Notes: generated by a model from the letters alone, not told the origin. Positions 16,796-25,874 are shown, counted from the first letter of the stretch. The stretch: DNA of 64,000 nucleotides from JAJEAD01 sp965221555 (GCA_965221555.1 OZ244895.1:2914001-2978000); one strand, 5' to 3'. Made by a program: numbers and translations.

Positions 16796-18873
16796 GTCTT
16801 CTCCAGTACGATGTTGCCGCGCCCGTCAATGCGCGCGTCGAAGCCCTCGCCGACCACGGTGGTGGTCTGGTGCTCGGGGATGAGAGCGGGGCCGCGCAGC
16901 CGCATCCCGGGCGCGAGCCGCTCCCGGGAGTAGACCGGCACCCGATCGTAGTCGGTCCGCTCGGTGTTGAAGAGCGAGGCGTGACCCTCGGCCGCGCCCG
17001 CCTCCACTGCGGGAGGCTCCAGCACGGATTCCGGCGCCGCCACCGGCGCGCTGAGCGTGAGCGACCAGGTCAGCACCTCGACATCCATGCCGGGGATCAC
17101 CCGTGCGTAGTGCGCGCGGTAGGCGGCGTCGAAGGCCGCCTGCAGGGTCGCGCCGTCGCCCGCCTCGAGGCGGCGGCCGGGTATCGACACGTCCACCTCG
17201 TGCCCCTGTCCCACGTAGCGCATGTAGCCGATGCGGGTCTCGACGAGCTCGCGGTCCGGCGCGCCGAGGCGCACGATTTCTTCCGCCTCGCGGCGCATCG
17301 CCTCGAACATCGCGTTGACGGTGTCCGCGTCGAAGGCGCCGAGGCGCGTGTAACGGCTGCGCACCACCTCGTAGGAGACCGGCGCGTGCAGGAAGCCGAT
17401 CGCGGAGCCGACGCCGGCGTCGCCCGGCACGATGACGGTGTCGATGCCGAGCTTCTCGGCGAGGCGCGTCGCATGCAGGGGCGCCGCGCCGCCGAAGGCG
17501 ACGAGGGTGCGAGAGCCCGCGTCCTTGCCGCGTTCGATCGCGTGCACGCGCGCCGCGTTCGCCATGTTCTCGTCCACCACCTCGCTCACCGCAAAGGCCG
17601 CGAGCGAAGTGTCGAGGTTCATCGCCTCCCCCACGTCACGCGAGAGGGAATCCTCCGCCGCCGTGCGGCGAAGCGGCATGCTGCCGCCGGCGAAGCGCTC
17701 GGGATCGATGCGCCCCAGCACCAGATCCGCGTCGGTGACGGTGGAGCGCTCCCCGCCCCGGCCGTAGCAGGCCGGTCCCGGCTCCGCGCCCGCGCTCTCC
17801 GGCCCGACCCCGATGCGGCCGAGGCGATCGAGGTGCGCGATGGAGCCGCCGCCCGCCCCGATCTCCACCATCTCGATGACCGGAATGCGCAAGGGCAGCC
17901 CGCTGCCCTTGGTGAAGCGGTAGACGCGGTCCACCTCGAAGGTGCGCGAGGACTGGGGCTGGCCGTCGTCGATGAGGCAGATCTTGGCGGTGGTGCCGCC
18001 CATGTCGAAGGAGAGCACCTGATCGATGCCCTTCTCCGCCGCGAGACGGCTCGCCAGGATCGCGCCGCCGGCCGGCCCCGACTCCACCAGCCGGATCGGG
18101 TGCCGGATGGCGGTCTCGACGGTGGTGAGCCCGCCGCCGGAGGTCATCATCAGGAGGGGCGCGCGGATGCCGGCTTCCTCCATGCGCCGCCGGAGGTTGC
18201 GGAGATAACGGGCCATGAGCGGCTGCACGTAGGCGTTCGCACACGCGGTGGAGAGCCGCTCGTACTCGCGGATCTCCGCGCAGACGTCGGAGGACAGGGT
18301 GAGCCAGGTATCGGGGAAGGCGTCGCGCAGACGCTCCGCGACCAGCTCCTCGTGCGCGGGATTGGCGTAGCCATGGACGAAGCCGATCGCGATGCTCTCC
18401 ACCTCTTCGCGCGCGAGCCGCTCGATCATCGCGTCGATCGAGGCGGGGTCGGGGGGGAGCAGCACGCGCCCCGCCGCATCCACGCGCTCGCGCACCGGCA
18501 CCCGCAAATAGCGGGGCACGAGCGGCGCCGGCTTCTGCACGTGGATGTCGTACTGCTCGAAGCGGTTCTCGTAGGCCATCTCCACCGAATCGCGGAAGCC
18601 CTCCGTGACCACCAGGGCGGTCTTCGCCCCCTTGCGCTCGATGATCGCGTTGGTCGCAAGGGTGGTGCCGTGGATGACCACCTCCAGGTCGCCGGGATCG
18701 ATGCCGGCATGCCCGAGGGCCTGCGCCAACCCCTGCAGCACCCCCTCTTCCGGCGCCCTCGGCGTGGTGAGCACCTTGCTCGTGAAGCTCTCTCCCTTCC
18801 CCGCGAGGGCAACGTCGGTGAAGGTTCCGCCGATATCCACTCCGACCCGGTAGCGGGCCTGCGACTCACTCAT
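16792..18873 (-). CDS. hyuA: Hydantoinase A/oxoprolinase family protein
   Basis: This 693-residue protein is the ATP-binding partner of HyuB and begins with the ASKHA phosphate-1 motif 'VGVDIGGTFTDVALAG'. Other family marks are 'VIHGTTLATNAIIERKGAKTALV', 'GPAGGAILASRLA', 'LSFDMGGTTAKICLI', 'EIGAGGGSIAHLD' and 'GPACYGRGG'. A full-length subunit of about 700 residues matches stand-alone HyuA. The pair cleaves cyclic amides such as hydantoins or 5-oxoproline with ATP, which fits the nitrogen-compound theme of the window. AAGGAA lies about eleven bases before the ATG. A short ORF (18922-19107) with a good ribosome site precedes it and may be in the same transcript. Confidence 0.92.
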   Translation of the reverse strand: MSESQARYRVGVDIGGTFTDVALAGKGESFTSKVLTTPRAPEEGVLQGLAQALGHAGIDPGDLEVVIHGTTLATNAIIERKGAKTALVVTEGFRDSVEMAYENRFEQYDIHVQKPAPLVPRYLRVPVRERVDAAGRVLLPPDPASIDAMIERLAREEVESIAIGFVHGYANPAHEELVAERLRDAFPDTWLTLSSDVCAEIREYERLSTACANAYVQPLMARYLRNLRRRMEEAGIRAPLLMMTSGGGLTTVETAIRHPIRLVESGPAGGAILASRLAAEKGIDQVLSFDMGGTTAKICLIDDGQPQSSRTFEVDRVYRFTKGSGLPLRIPVIEMVEIGAGGGSIAHLDRLGRIGVGPESAGAEPGPACYGRGGERSTVTDADLVLGRIDPERFAGGSMPLRRTAAEDSLSRDVGEAMNLDTSLAAFAVSEVVDENMANAARVHAIERGKDAGSRTLVAFGGAAPLHATRLAEKLGIDTVIVPGDAGVGSAIGFLHAPVSYEVVRSRYTRLGAFDADTVNAMFEAMRREAEEIVRLGAPDRELVETRIGYMRYVGQGHEVDVSIPGRRLEAGDGATLQAAFDAAYRAHYARVIPGMDVEVLTWSLTLSAPVAAPESVLEPPAVEAGAAEGHASLFNTERTDYDRVPVYSRERLAPGMRLRGPALIPEHQTTTVVGEGFDARIDGRGNIVLEKT

Positions 18874-18921
18874 GATCCTGAATCGTTCCTTGTCGTTTGG
18901 GTTGTCTTGCGCGCATCGCGC

Positions 18922-19107
18922 TCAGACGCCGTCGCGCGCGATGGAGAGGTTCCAGGTGCGGCGGCGGACGCGGGCGCCATTCTCGCGCAAGTCGAGGTTC
19001 GCCGATCGCCGGAACCGGGCGGCGAGGCGCATCCCGTCCGTCATCGGCATCCACGCTCCTTCCTCGCGCCGCCGGACTGCGCAAGCGAGCCCGATCACGG
19101 ACTTCAT
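18922..19107 (-). CDS. Small hypothetical protein upstream of hyuA
   Basis: This is a 61-codon ORF with GAGGAA six bases before its ATG at 19107, ending 49 bases before hyuA. The product is basic, begins 'MKSVIGLACAVRRREEG' and has a repeated Arg pattern; no family is recognised. It is the only feature seen in the 410-base gap between hyuA and tupA. It could be a real small protein of the hyu transcript or a chance ORF; the good ribosome site is the main support. Confidence 0.35.
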   Translation of the reverse strand: MKSVIGLACAVRRREEGAWMPMTDGMRLAARFRRSANLDLRENGARVRRRTWNLSIARDGV

Positions 19108-19283
19108 GATTGCTTCCTCAGTCTTCCCGGGCGCGCCAGCGCGACATTGAACCACGCGCCAGGTCCCGCACCGCCGGAACATGGGCGCAAAGTACCAACA
19201 TCGTGTTTCGGGGTTCAATCGCCCGGACGGAAATCGGAGGGTTTGCGAGAGATTTCGCCACCGGCGTTCCCCGAGCGCCGCCA

Positions 19284-20111
19284 TCAGCTTCCCGCGTTCG
19301 GGACGAAGAGCTGCTGGCCGTCGATCCGGTGGGAAGCGATGGCGGCCTGGCCTTCCCGGGACAGGATCCAGTCGACGAAGCGGCGACCCAGTTCGGCCTT
19401 GACGCTGGGGTGCCGCCGCGGGTTCACGAGGATGATTCCGTACTGGTTGAAGAGCTTCGGATCGCCCTCGACCATGATCTGGTAGTCCCCCTTGTTGGCG
19501 AAGGCTATCCAGGTGGCGCGGTCGGTCATGGCGTAGGCGCCGATGCCCGTACCGATGTTGAGAGTCGCGCCCATGCCCGATCCGGTCTCGCGGTACCAGC
19601 CGCCCGAGGCCGCCTGCACGTCGACCCCGGTCTCGCTCCACAGGCTCATCTCCGCCTTGTGGGTGCCGCTGTCGTCGCCACGCGAGGCGAACGCCGCCCG
19701 GGCTTCCGCGATCGCCTTGAAGGCGGCGATCACGTCGCGCATACCCTGGACGCCCGCGGGGTCCGAGGGCGGGCCCACGATGACGAAGTCGTTGTACATG
19801 ACGTTCGTGCGGGCGATGCCGTGACCTTCGGCCACGAACTGCTCTTCGGCGGATTTGGCGTGCACGAGCAGGACATCGCCGTCTCCGTTGGCGGCATTGC
19901 GTATCGCCTGCCCGGTGCCGACCGCGACTACGCGGACTTCGATTCCGGTCTCCTCGAAGAACATCGGCAGGATGTGTTCGAAGAGACCCGAATTGCGGGT
20001 CGAAGTCGTCGACTGGAGGATGATGAACTCCCCGGGTTCCGCCGCCGGGCCGGACGGTGCGACCGCCGCCAGAGCGAGGGCGACGACGCCGAGCAAGGCG
20101 CCTCCGATCAT
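19284..20111 (-). CDS. tupA: Tungstate ABC transporter substrate-binding protein
   Basis: This is a 275-residue periplasmic binding protein. Residues 1-24 form a Sec signal peptide ('MIGGALLGVVALALAAVA', cleavage near 'GPAAEPG'). The mature protein starts with 'FIILQSTTSTRNSGLFEHILP', the T-T-S-T oxyanion motif of TupA/WtpA-type tungstate binders. It is followed by 'VVAVGTGQAIRNAANGDGDVLLVHAKSAEE' and 'FVIVGPPSDPAGV', with 'SRGDDSGTHKAE' closing the anion site. ATG 20111 has GGAGA at a normal distance. It comes last in the order tupB-tupC-tupA, 122 bases after tupC. Tungstate would serve tungsten or molybdenum cofactor enzymes. Confidence 0.92.
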   Translation of the reverse strand: MIGGALLGVVALALAAVAPSGPAAEPGEFIILQSTTSTRNSGLFEHILPMFFEETGIEVRVVAVGTGQAIRNAANGDGDVLLVHAKSAEEQFVAEGHGIARTNVMYNDFVIVGPPSDPAGVQGMRDVIAAFKAIAEARAAFASRGDDSGTHKAEMSLWSETGVDVQAASGGWYRETGSGMGATLNIGTGIGAYAMTDRATWIAFANKGDYQIMVEGDPKLFNQYGIILVNPRRHPSVKAELGRRFVDWILSREGQAAIASHRIDGQQLFVPNAGS

Positions 20112-20233
20112 GGAATGTCTCCGTTCGGGATGCCGGCTTGCGGTCCGGCCACCATGTGTCCCGCACTCACGGCAGCGGGCGCGCATCTGCCGGCATGACC
20201 CGCCAGGAGCGCGCTTGAGGTGGGCGGGCGACA

Positions 20234-21115
20234 CTACCGAGACCCGCCCGCACGCCCCAACTCGTGGATGCGCTTGCCCCGGCCGGTATCCGTGCCCGCC
20301 GGGCTCTCGCCAGTCGGACAGACCAGGCGGGGAGCGGGAGGGCCGAGATGGAGACGCCCCTCCAGCCAGGCGCGGGCCGCATCCGAGCGCGGCGAGTCGA
20401 GCACCCGCGAGGCCGGTCCGGTTTCGGCGACGCGCCCCGCATGCAGGAAGATCACGTCGTCGGCGAGGCGTCGAGCCTGCCCCAGGTCGTGGGTCACCAG
20501 GACGACGGCGACACCACCGCCGTGCGCCTCGCGGATGAGCTCTTCGATCGCGTGCGTGGAGGCCGGGTCGAGGCTCGCGGTGGGTTCATCGAGCAGGAGC
20601 AAGCGTGGTCTGCAGGCGAGCGCGCGGACGACGGCGAGTCGCTGCTGCTCGCCCACCGAGAGGGTCCGGGCGGGTCGGTGCGCCATGTCGTGAAGTCGTG
20701 CCCGATCGATCGCTTCCGCCTCCCGCGCCGTGCGATCCGCTTCGCGCACACCGCGTACCGCCAGGGCGAAGCGCAGGTTGGCGAGCACCGAGCGCCGCAG
20801 CACCACCGGGCGCTGAAACACCATGGCCTGCGCCCGCCGGCCCTCCCGGTCGAGAGGCCGTCCTCGCCACAGGACCTCGCCCGCGCTCGGCGGAATCAGT
20901 CCATGCAGCAGGCGCAGGAGCAGGCTCTTGCCCGCGCCGTTGGCGCCCATGATCACGGTGCGGCGCTGGGGGCGGATATCCACGTCCATGGCGTCGATAA
21001 GCCGCCGTCCCCCGGAATCGAAGCACAGCGCCCGGGCGCGCAGCAACGCGACGGGAGCACCTTCCGTTCGCGTATCCGACCCCGCGGCCCCCATCGCGGT
21101 CGCTACCTCAGGCAT
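20234..21115 (-). CDS. tupC: Tungstate ABC transporter ATP-binding protein
   Basis: This is a 293-residue ABC ATPase. It shows Walker A 'MGANGAGKSLLLRLLHG', Q-loop 'AMVFQRPVVLRRSVLANLRFAL', signature 'RTLSVGEQQRLAVVRAL' (L-S-V-G-E rather than L-S-G-G-Q), Walker B 'RLLLLDEPTASLDP' and H-loop 'VAVVLVTHDLGQARRLADD'. It has a long N-terminal extension before the first strand. ATG 21115 overlaps the tupB stop by eight bases (ATGCCTGA), so the ATPase and permease are coupled in translation. The C-terminal 60 residues lack a clear regulatory domain. Confidence 0.9.
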   Translation of the reverse strand: MPEVATAMGAAGSDTRTEGAPVALLRARALCFDSGGRRLIDAMDVDIRPQRRTVIMGANGAGKSLLLRLLHGLIPPSAGEVLWRGRPLDREGRRAQAMVFQRPVVLRRSVLANLRFALAVRGVREADRTAREAEAIDRARLHDMAHRPARTLSVGEQQRLAVVRALACRPRLLLLDEPTASLDPASTHAIEELIREAHGGGVAVVLVTHDLGQARRLADDVIFLHAGRVAETGPASRVLDSPRSDAARAWLEGRLHLGPPAPRLVCPTGESPAGTDTGRGKRIHELGRAGGSR

Positions 21116-21815
21116 AGGCGCCACGCACCGCGGAGGTTCGCAGCGCCATCACCCCGGCGTTGACGACGATCGCGATCACGAGCAGGACCACGCCGAGCGC
21201 CAGCGCGAGCTGGAGGTGGCCCTTCGACGTCTCCAGCGCGATGGCCGTCGTCATCACCCGGGTCACGTGATTGATGTTGCCCCCCACGATGAGCACCGCG
21301 CCGACCTCGGCCACCGCGCGGCCGAAGCCCGCAAGCGCCACCGTCAACAGACTGTAGCGGGCGTCCCACAGGAGCGCGGTGACGCGATCGAGGGGGCCTA
21401 CCTGAAGCGACGAGAACTGTTCGGCGTATTCCCGGTGCAGGTCTTCCACCACCTGTCGGGTCAGCGCCGCCACGATCGGGGTGACGAGGATCGCCTGCGC
21501 GATGATCATCGCGGCCGGGGTATAGAGCAGGCCCAGCACCCCGAGAGGGCCCGAGGCCGAGAGCATCAGGTAGACAAATAGCCCCACCACCACGGGCGGC
21601 AAGCCCATCAGGGAGTTCAGAAGGAGCGCCGCCACCGCTCGGCCGGGAAACGAGAAGGCGCCGACCACGGCGCCGAGCGGTAGTCCGATCACACAGGCGA
21701 TGGCGGTGGCGGTAACCGTGACCCGGAGCGAGAGTCCGATGATCTCGATGAGGTCGGGATCCCAAGTGAGGATCAGCATCACGGCATTGCCAAGACTCTC
21801 CCAGAAACCCTCCAT
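21108..21815 (-). CDS. tupB: Tungstate ABC transporter permease
   Basis: This is a 235-residue inner-membrane permease of the TupB/ModB type with about five hydrophobic segments: near 25-50 ('LSLRVTVTATAIACVIGLPL'), 60-85 ('ALLLNSLMGLPPVVVGLFVY'), 95-115 and 200-225. The EAA-like cytoplasmic loop is 'AGFGRAVAEVGAVLIVGGNI', which couples to the ATPase. The ATG at 21815 is chosen because GGGAGGAAA lies about ten bases upstream; an ORF open to 21851 would add a Phe/Lys-rich stretch. It is the first gene of the operon, which is an unusual order because tupA normally leads. Confidence 0.9.
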   Translation of the reverse strand: MEGFWESLGNAVMLILTWDPDLIEIIGLSLRVTVTATAIACVIGLPLGAVVGAFSFPGRAVAALLLNSLMGLPPVVVGLFVYLMLSASGPLGVLGLLYTPAAMIIAQAILVTPIVAALTRQVVEDLHREYAEQFSSLQVGPLDRVTALLWDARYSLLTVALAGFGRAVAEVGAVLIVGGNINHVTRVMTTAIALETSKGHLQLALALGVVLLVIAIVVNAGVMALRTSAVRGAYA

Positions 21816-21862
21816 AACGCTGTTTCCTCCCGGTTTCGGGAAGAAAAGCATAAAACAGACAC

Positions 21863-21893
21863 ATTATCCACTGGTTGAAGCGCGCTGTGGCAA
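21863..21893 (-). promoter_or_regulatory. Possible sigma-70 promoter for tupBCA
   Basis: Read on the minus strand, TTGCCA is followed after 19 bases by GATAAT, about 48 bases before the tupB start. Each hexamer matches five of six consensus bases, but the spacer is two bases longer than ideal. It is the best candidate in the gap between tupB and the insertion sequence. Confidence 0.3.
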
Positions 21894-21974
21894 GTCATCC
21901 AGGCCCGACCCGTGTGATCGCCACCGCTTCACGAAGTGTCGTCCCGTGAGACACGGGCCAGGCGGGAGAGGCTA

Positions 21975-23736
21975 ACCCGCAAATTTCACCGAGGGGATGG
22001 AAAAAGGCTGCTCCTCATGGCATAACGGTTGTGTGATCAACAAGTTAAGCCAGACGACGAGGAAGCAGCCTTGGAGACACAGTGTAGTGGCAAGCAGCTT
22101 GAGTTTCACGCGTTGGGACGTCGTTGTGTCACGGGTCGATTCGACGGCGGCCACATCAGCAGCGATGCGGGTGGGGTACTGCTACGCGAGGTGGACAAGC
22201 GAATCGGTCTGATGTCGCGGGTATCGGGTTGCATGGTGGATTACCGCAACCCTGCGAGCGTGGAACATAGCGTGGATGAGCTGGTATCGCAGCGGGTATA
22301 TGGCATTGCGTTGGGATACGAAGACCTCAACGACCATGGGGAGCTGCGTACAGATGCGGTGCTGTCGTTGCTGGTGGGCAAGCGCGATGTAACGGGGGAG
22401 GGTCGGGTACGCGAGCGTGACCGAGGCTGTGCATTGGCCAGTGCGAGCACGTTGAACCGCATGGAGCTGGGCGCACCTGAGCAGGCGGCGCATGACCGAT
22501 ACAAGCGCATCGTGGCGCGTGGTGAGGGGTTCGATGAGCTGTTAGTGGAGCTCTATGTGGAGTCGCACTCACAGGCGCCGCGTGAGCTGTGGCTGGACCT
22601 GGATGCGACCGACGACCCGTTGCACGGGAGCCAGGAGGGGCGATTCTTTCACGGCTACTACGGTTGCTACTGCTATCTGCCGCTGTACATCTTCTGTGGC
22701 GAGCACCTGTTGTGCGCGCGGCTGCGCGAGTCCAACCAGGATGCCTCGGCCGGCAGCATTGAGGAGCTCGCCCGCATTGTCGGTCAGATTCGCCGCCACT
22801 GGCCCAGGACACGCATCCATATCCGAGGCGATTCGGGCTTTTGTCGCGAGCCCATCATGAAGTGGTGCGAGGACCATAGGGTGGACTACGTGCTGGGATT
22901 GGCGCGCAATCGCCGTCTGACGCGCGCCCTGGGCGCTGCGATGCACCAGGCGCGCGCGGTGCATGGGCGTACCGGCAAGGCGGCCCGGCGCTTCGGCGAC
23001 TTCACCTACCGCACTCGCAAGTCGTGGAGCCGCAGCCGTCGAGTGGTGGGCAAGGCGGAGTATCTGTCCAAGGGGGAGAACCCGCGCTTCGTGGTCACCA
23101 GCCTCTCCCCGCGCAAGGCCGCGGCCAAGCGCTTGTACGAACAGTTGTACTGCGCGCGCGGCGAGATGGAAAACCGCATCAAGGAGCAGCAGCTCGACCT
23201 CTTTGCCGACCGCACCAGCGCCCACACGATGCGTGCGAATCAGTTGCGGCTGTACTTCTCCTCGTTTGCCTACGTGCTAATGCACGCGCTACGAAGACTC
23301 GGAACATCGGGCACTGAGTTCGCCCGCGCCCAGTGCGCCACGCTGCGACTGAAACTGCTCAAGGTCGCCGCCCGGGTCAAAATCACCGCTCGGCGAGTCT
23401 GGCTGTCGTTCTCCCAAGCGTATCCCTACGCCAAGACCTTTGCCCAGGTGCTGGTGAACTTGCACAAAGCGCCCTTGTGGCACCCACCTGGATAGTCTTC
23501 CGCACCTCTCCCTGGCCCAGGAACCACTGATCGGCGCGCCGCCGAGCCTACCGCTCGCTCGCTTCGCAACATCAGCGACCGTTCAGCTCGCCAGAATCGT
23601 ATAAATCGCTCTTCACCGCTGCTTAACAGGGCCCGATTACGCCAATCGGCGCTGCTCAACCCCCTACATCGGCAAAATCTGCGTCCTTCAGCCAGAATGC
23701 ACCTCGTCTTGGAGAATCGGTGACGAATGCGGGCTA
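21975..23736 (+). mobile_element. IS1380-family insertion sequence
   Basis: The element is about 1.76 kb and holds one transposase gene. Its ends are imperfect inverted repeats: left TAACCCGCAAATTTCACCGA and right, read on the minus strand, TAGCCCGCATTCGTCACCGA, matching at about 15 of 20 positions. Its length is normal for IS1380 elements. No convincing target duplication is seen at the two flanks. The same end sequence occurs on the small dispersed repeats of this window, which links them to this transposase. The stretch 23496-23710 inside the right side has no gene. Confidence 0.75.
22071..23495 (+). CDS. IS1380-family transposase
   Basis: This is a 474-residue DDE transposase that appears intact. 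The N-terminal 'LGRRCVTGRFDGGHISSDAGGVLLREVDKRIGL' and 'VEHSVDELVSQRVYGIALGYEDLNDHGELR' are typical of IS1380. The first catalytic Asp lies in 'LWLDLDATDDPLHGSQEG', the second in 'IHIRGDSGFCREPIMKWCE', and the Glu probably in 'ARGEMENRIKEQQLDLFADR'. The start is the TTG at 22071 because GAGGAAG precedes it by six bases; a TTG at 22029 is a weaker option. No frameshift or stop interrupts it, so the element may still be active and could move the related MITEs. Confidence 0.9.
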   Translation: METQCSGKQLEFHALGRRCVTGRFDGGHISSDAGGVLLREVDKRIGLMSRVSGCMVDYRNPASVEHSVDELVSQRVYGIALGYEDLNDHGELRTDAVLSLLVGKRDVTGEGRVRERDRGCALASASTLNRMELGAPEQAAHDRYKRIVARGEGFDELLVELYVESHSQAPRELWLDLDATDDPLHGSQEGRFFHGYYGCYCYLPLYIFCGEHLLCARLRESNQDASAGSIEELARIVGQIRRHWPRTRIHIRGDSGFCREPIMKWCEDHRVDYVLGLARNRRLTRALGAAMHQARAVHGRTGKAARRFGDFTYRTRKSWSRSRRVVGKAEYLSKGENPRFVVTSLSPRKAAAKRLYEQLYCARGEMENRIKEQQLDLFADRTSAHTMRANQLRLYFSSFAYVLMHALRRLGTSGTEFARAQCATLRLKLLKVAARVKITARRVWLSFSQAYPYAKTFAQVLVNLHKAPLWHPPG

Positions 23737-23749
23737 AATCCCCTACCAC

Positions 23750-23796
23750 GACCTCCTGGCGTGCGAAGCTACCGAGTGTCGGTGAGACGCGGCTTG
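23750..23796 (-). repeat. Truncated MITE end beside the IS1380 element
   Basis: The sequence CCTGGCGTGCGAAGCTACCG followed by AGTGTCGGTGAGACGCGGCTT matches the distal end of the long MITE copy at 25579 (TTGGCGCCCGAAACCACCCA, CTGTCGGTGAGACGCTGCGTA). Only this end remains; the rest is absent. It sits just before the terminator of the first secreted-protein gene, so each duplicated unit has a repeat on both sides. Confidence 0.6.
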
Positions 23797-23804
23797 GGTC
23801 ACGC

Positions 23805-23839
23805 CCAAAAAAAAGAGAAGGGCCGAAGCCCTTCTCTTT
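23805..23839 (-). terminator. Rho-independent terminator of the first secreted-protein gene
   Basis: A perfect 12-bp stem (AAAGAGAAGGGC/GCCCTTCTCTTT at 23812-23839) is closed by a TTCG tetraloop on the minus strand and followed by a T-run (23807-23814 read in reverse). It lies 53 bases after the stop codon at 23892. Confidence 0.9.
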
Positions 23840-23891
23840 CGTGTCGCGCCGTCGCGCGCCTCGAAGCCGCTCGGGCTTCTCTTGCCTGGCG

Positions 23892-25400
23892 TTACTGGTC
23901 TTGCACCTTGTACACCACCGTGTCGGTGCTGCCATTGCTCCGGTTGGTCTGGTTGGTGGCGACGCTCACGCTGTCCGCAACGGCTTCGATGGTGAAGGTG
24001 CCGGAAACGCGGTGCGGCGGTCCGCCCTCGATCGTCACCACATCGCTGGTCCGCAGCACCGTGGTGCCGGAGGGCAGCGTTCCGCTCGACTCCATCCCGG
24101 CCCGCGCCGTGACGCCTTCCTCCGACGTGAAGCTCATCTCGTAGTTCGTCGCCGCCCCGTGGTTCACGATCACGATGCGCTGGTTGTAGCGCTCGTCGGT
24201 GACCAGGTACGGAATGCGCACCATCGCGCCGTCGCGGCCAATGGAGCCGTAGGGGGGGGCAATCACCGGCGACGCCGGGACAAAATCCGGGTTCACAGCA
24301 TCTTTGTAAACAAACGTAAATTCGGCAACGTACGGGGCGGTCTTCGCGATCGGCGTGGCGTCGGCCGCTCCGCTCACCGTGACGCACAGCAAATCGCCGT
24401 CAATAGAAGAAACATACTGTGGGCGCAATCGCGGTTCCTCGTCACTTCGCCTGTAATTGACATGCGAGCCAAGGTTCGATGGGCAAACCGTGTCCGTAAC
24501 CGCCCTGGAGATGAAAGAGGTATCGCCCTGGATTACCACGTAACCTGTCTCGTCAGACGAAGGAAGTGTCGTGATATTTTCGCCACTGTGATGGCTATCT
24601 GTGAACCCAGGTTGATAGATATCTCTCTTGGCTACGGCGGCGCCATCCGGCTTCAAGTAGGGCTCGACCGAGATGGATAGCCCACCAAGCGACGCCGACA
24701 ACCGGTCGCTCGACACCCCCGGGCCCGCCTTGAACTTCCGGTACCCATCTTCGACCGAGGCCACGGGATAGTTCGGGGTCGTTGTCACCTTGAGCGCGGG
24801 CTTGGCATCGATCGCATTGGGGTGGCTCACCTGGTAGGTCACCGGATCGCCGCCGACCTGGGCCGGCTCCGCCGTCAAATCCATCGTGACCGATACCGGC
24901 GCGCTGGCCGATATGCCTACCCCGCCGTCGGGAACGCCGAGGGAGAGCACCGTGTCCGCCGGCAATTCGGCGGTGGGGCTGAGTCGGTAGCTCACCGTGT
25001 TCTCTCCCGAGAGCCCGCCCCCCGAGTGTGCCTGGCCCGCGACAACTGGCTGCCCGTCCGCGTCCTCGACAGTGATCGCCGGTGCGGTGCTGGTACTGAG
25101 GAAAACCAGGTTCTGGAAGGTGAAGGTCACCTCCGCGTTCCTGTCGGCGGCAACCACCGCGCCCAGCTTGGCCATCACGAGGCCAACGCCATCCCCGGAG
25201 CCGGTCTGCGTCACCGTGTAGTAGTCGACGTCCCCGTGCGTGGTGGAAGCCTTCAAGAGCTCCTTGGCAAAGGTGACCGCGGCCTTGCTCTTGTCCTCGG
25301 CATCGAGGTCGACGATCGCGTGGGCCACGCCGGTCGCGAGCAGGGCCAGGGAACCCAGTATGGCCGCCCCGGCGACCCCGAAAGTTCTTCTTCCGAACAT
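23892..25400 (-). CDS. Secreted protein of unknown function, paralogue 1
   Basis: This is a 502-residue exported protein with no family I recognise. Residues 1-28 are a Sec signal peptide (basic start, hydrophobic 'AGAAILGSLALLATG', cleavage after 'VAHA'). The mature part is rich in beta-prone Thr, Val, Ser and Gly. Two Cys near residues 316 and 349 are kept in the paralogue and may form a disulfide. The ATG has GAGGAGGAAC upstream, a very strong ribosome site. Ends (1-55, 395-502) are almost identical to the paralogue at 25964, while 255-390 differ strongly. This suggests a surface or matrix protein with a variable region. It ends at a strong terminator, and the neighbours give no functional clue. 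Confidence 0.75.
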   Translation of the reverse strand: MFGRRTFGVAGAAILGSLALLATGVAHAIVDLDAEDKSKAAVTFAKELLKASTTHGDVDYYTVTQTGSGDGVGLVMAKLGAVVAADRNAEVTFTFQNLVFLSTSTAPAITVEDADGQPVVAGQAHSGGGLSGENTVSYRLSPTAELPADTVLSLGVPDGGVGISASAPVSVTMDLTAEPAQVGGDPVTYQVSHPNAIDAKPALKVTTTPNYPVASVEDGYRKFKAGPGVSSDRLSASLGGLSISVEPYLKPDGAAVAKRDIYQPGFTDSHHSGENITTLPSSDETGYVVIQGDTSFISRAVTDTVCPSNLGSHVNYRRSDEEPRLRPQYVSSIDGDLLCVTVSGAADATPIAKTAPYVAEFTFVYKDAVNPDFVPASPVIAPPYGSIGRDGAMVRIPYLVTDERYNQRIVIVNHGAATNYEMSFTSEEGVTARAGMESSGTLPSGTTVLRTSDVVTIEGGPPHRVSGTFTIEAVADSVSVATNQTNRSNGSTDTVVYKVQDQ

Positions 25401-25578
25401 TGGTTGTTCCTCCTCAACTCAAGTCAGAGTCGAACATGACAAGAAAGCCGCCGAATCGGCCAATCGGCTCATGGCTCGAAATCTCGGCCTTGAGCCCAAG
25501 CGGCCTCCGGCGAATTGTCCACTATGCGACGCCCATGGCAAGCCCTGACCGGCATCGATCGGACTCGGCCCCTGCGGC

Positions 25579-25874
25579 TCAAGCCGCAAGTTTCACCGAT
25601 TTCTCAACTCGCGAACCCCAATACTGTCGCGTAGCGAGGCGTACCGCGTCGTGCCACGACGATTACGTGTCGGCTACCTGCAACGCTACGCAGTCCCTGG
25701 GCGTTGCTCTCCGGCCCGGGCATTCCGCCGCTTGCTTGCCCGCTCGCCGGGGGGAAGCAACCGGTGGCGTCTCGACGGTTCCCGGCTCGCCGTTTTGCGT
25801 CTCTCGATCCGTGTGCCCCACTGCCACGGTATCTTGGCGCCCGAAACCACCCACTGTCGGTGAGACGCTGCGTA
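25579..25874 (-). mobile_element. MITE, long form, between the two secreted-protein genes
   Basis: This 296-bp element has ends TCAAGCCGCAAGTTTCACCG and, read on the minus strand, TACGCAGCGTCTCACCGACA. Read on the minus strand it contains GTAGCCGACACGTAATCGTC and GTTGAGAAATCGGTGAAACT, as in the copies at 5671 and 27716. The 563-base gap between the two genes otherwise holds the upstream leader of paralogue 1 (25401-25578) and the terminator of paralogue 2. Confidence 0.85.

Noticed and set aside
16870..19485. 871-codon plus-strand ORF opposite hyuA and the tupA side
   Set aside because: Low-complexity Arg/His/Ala product typical of antisense frames in GC-rich DNA; hyuA motifs on the other strand explain the open frame.
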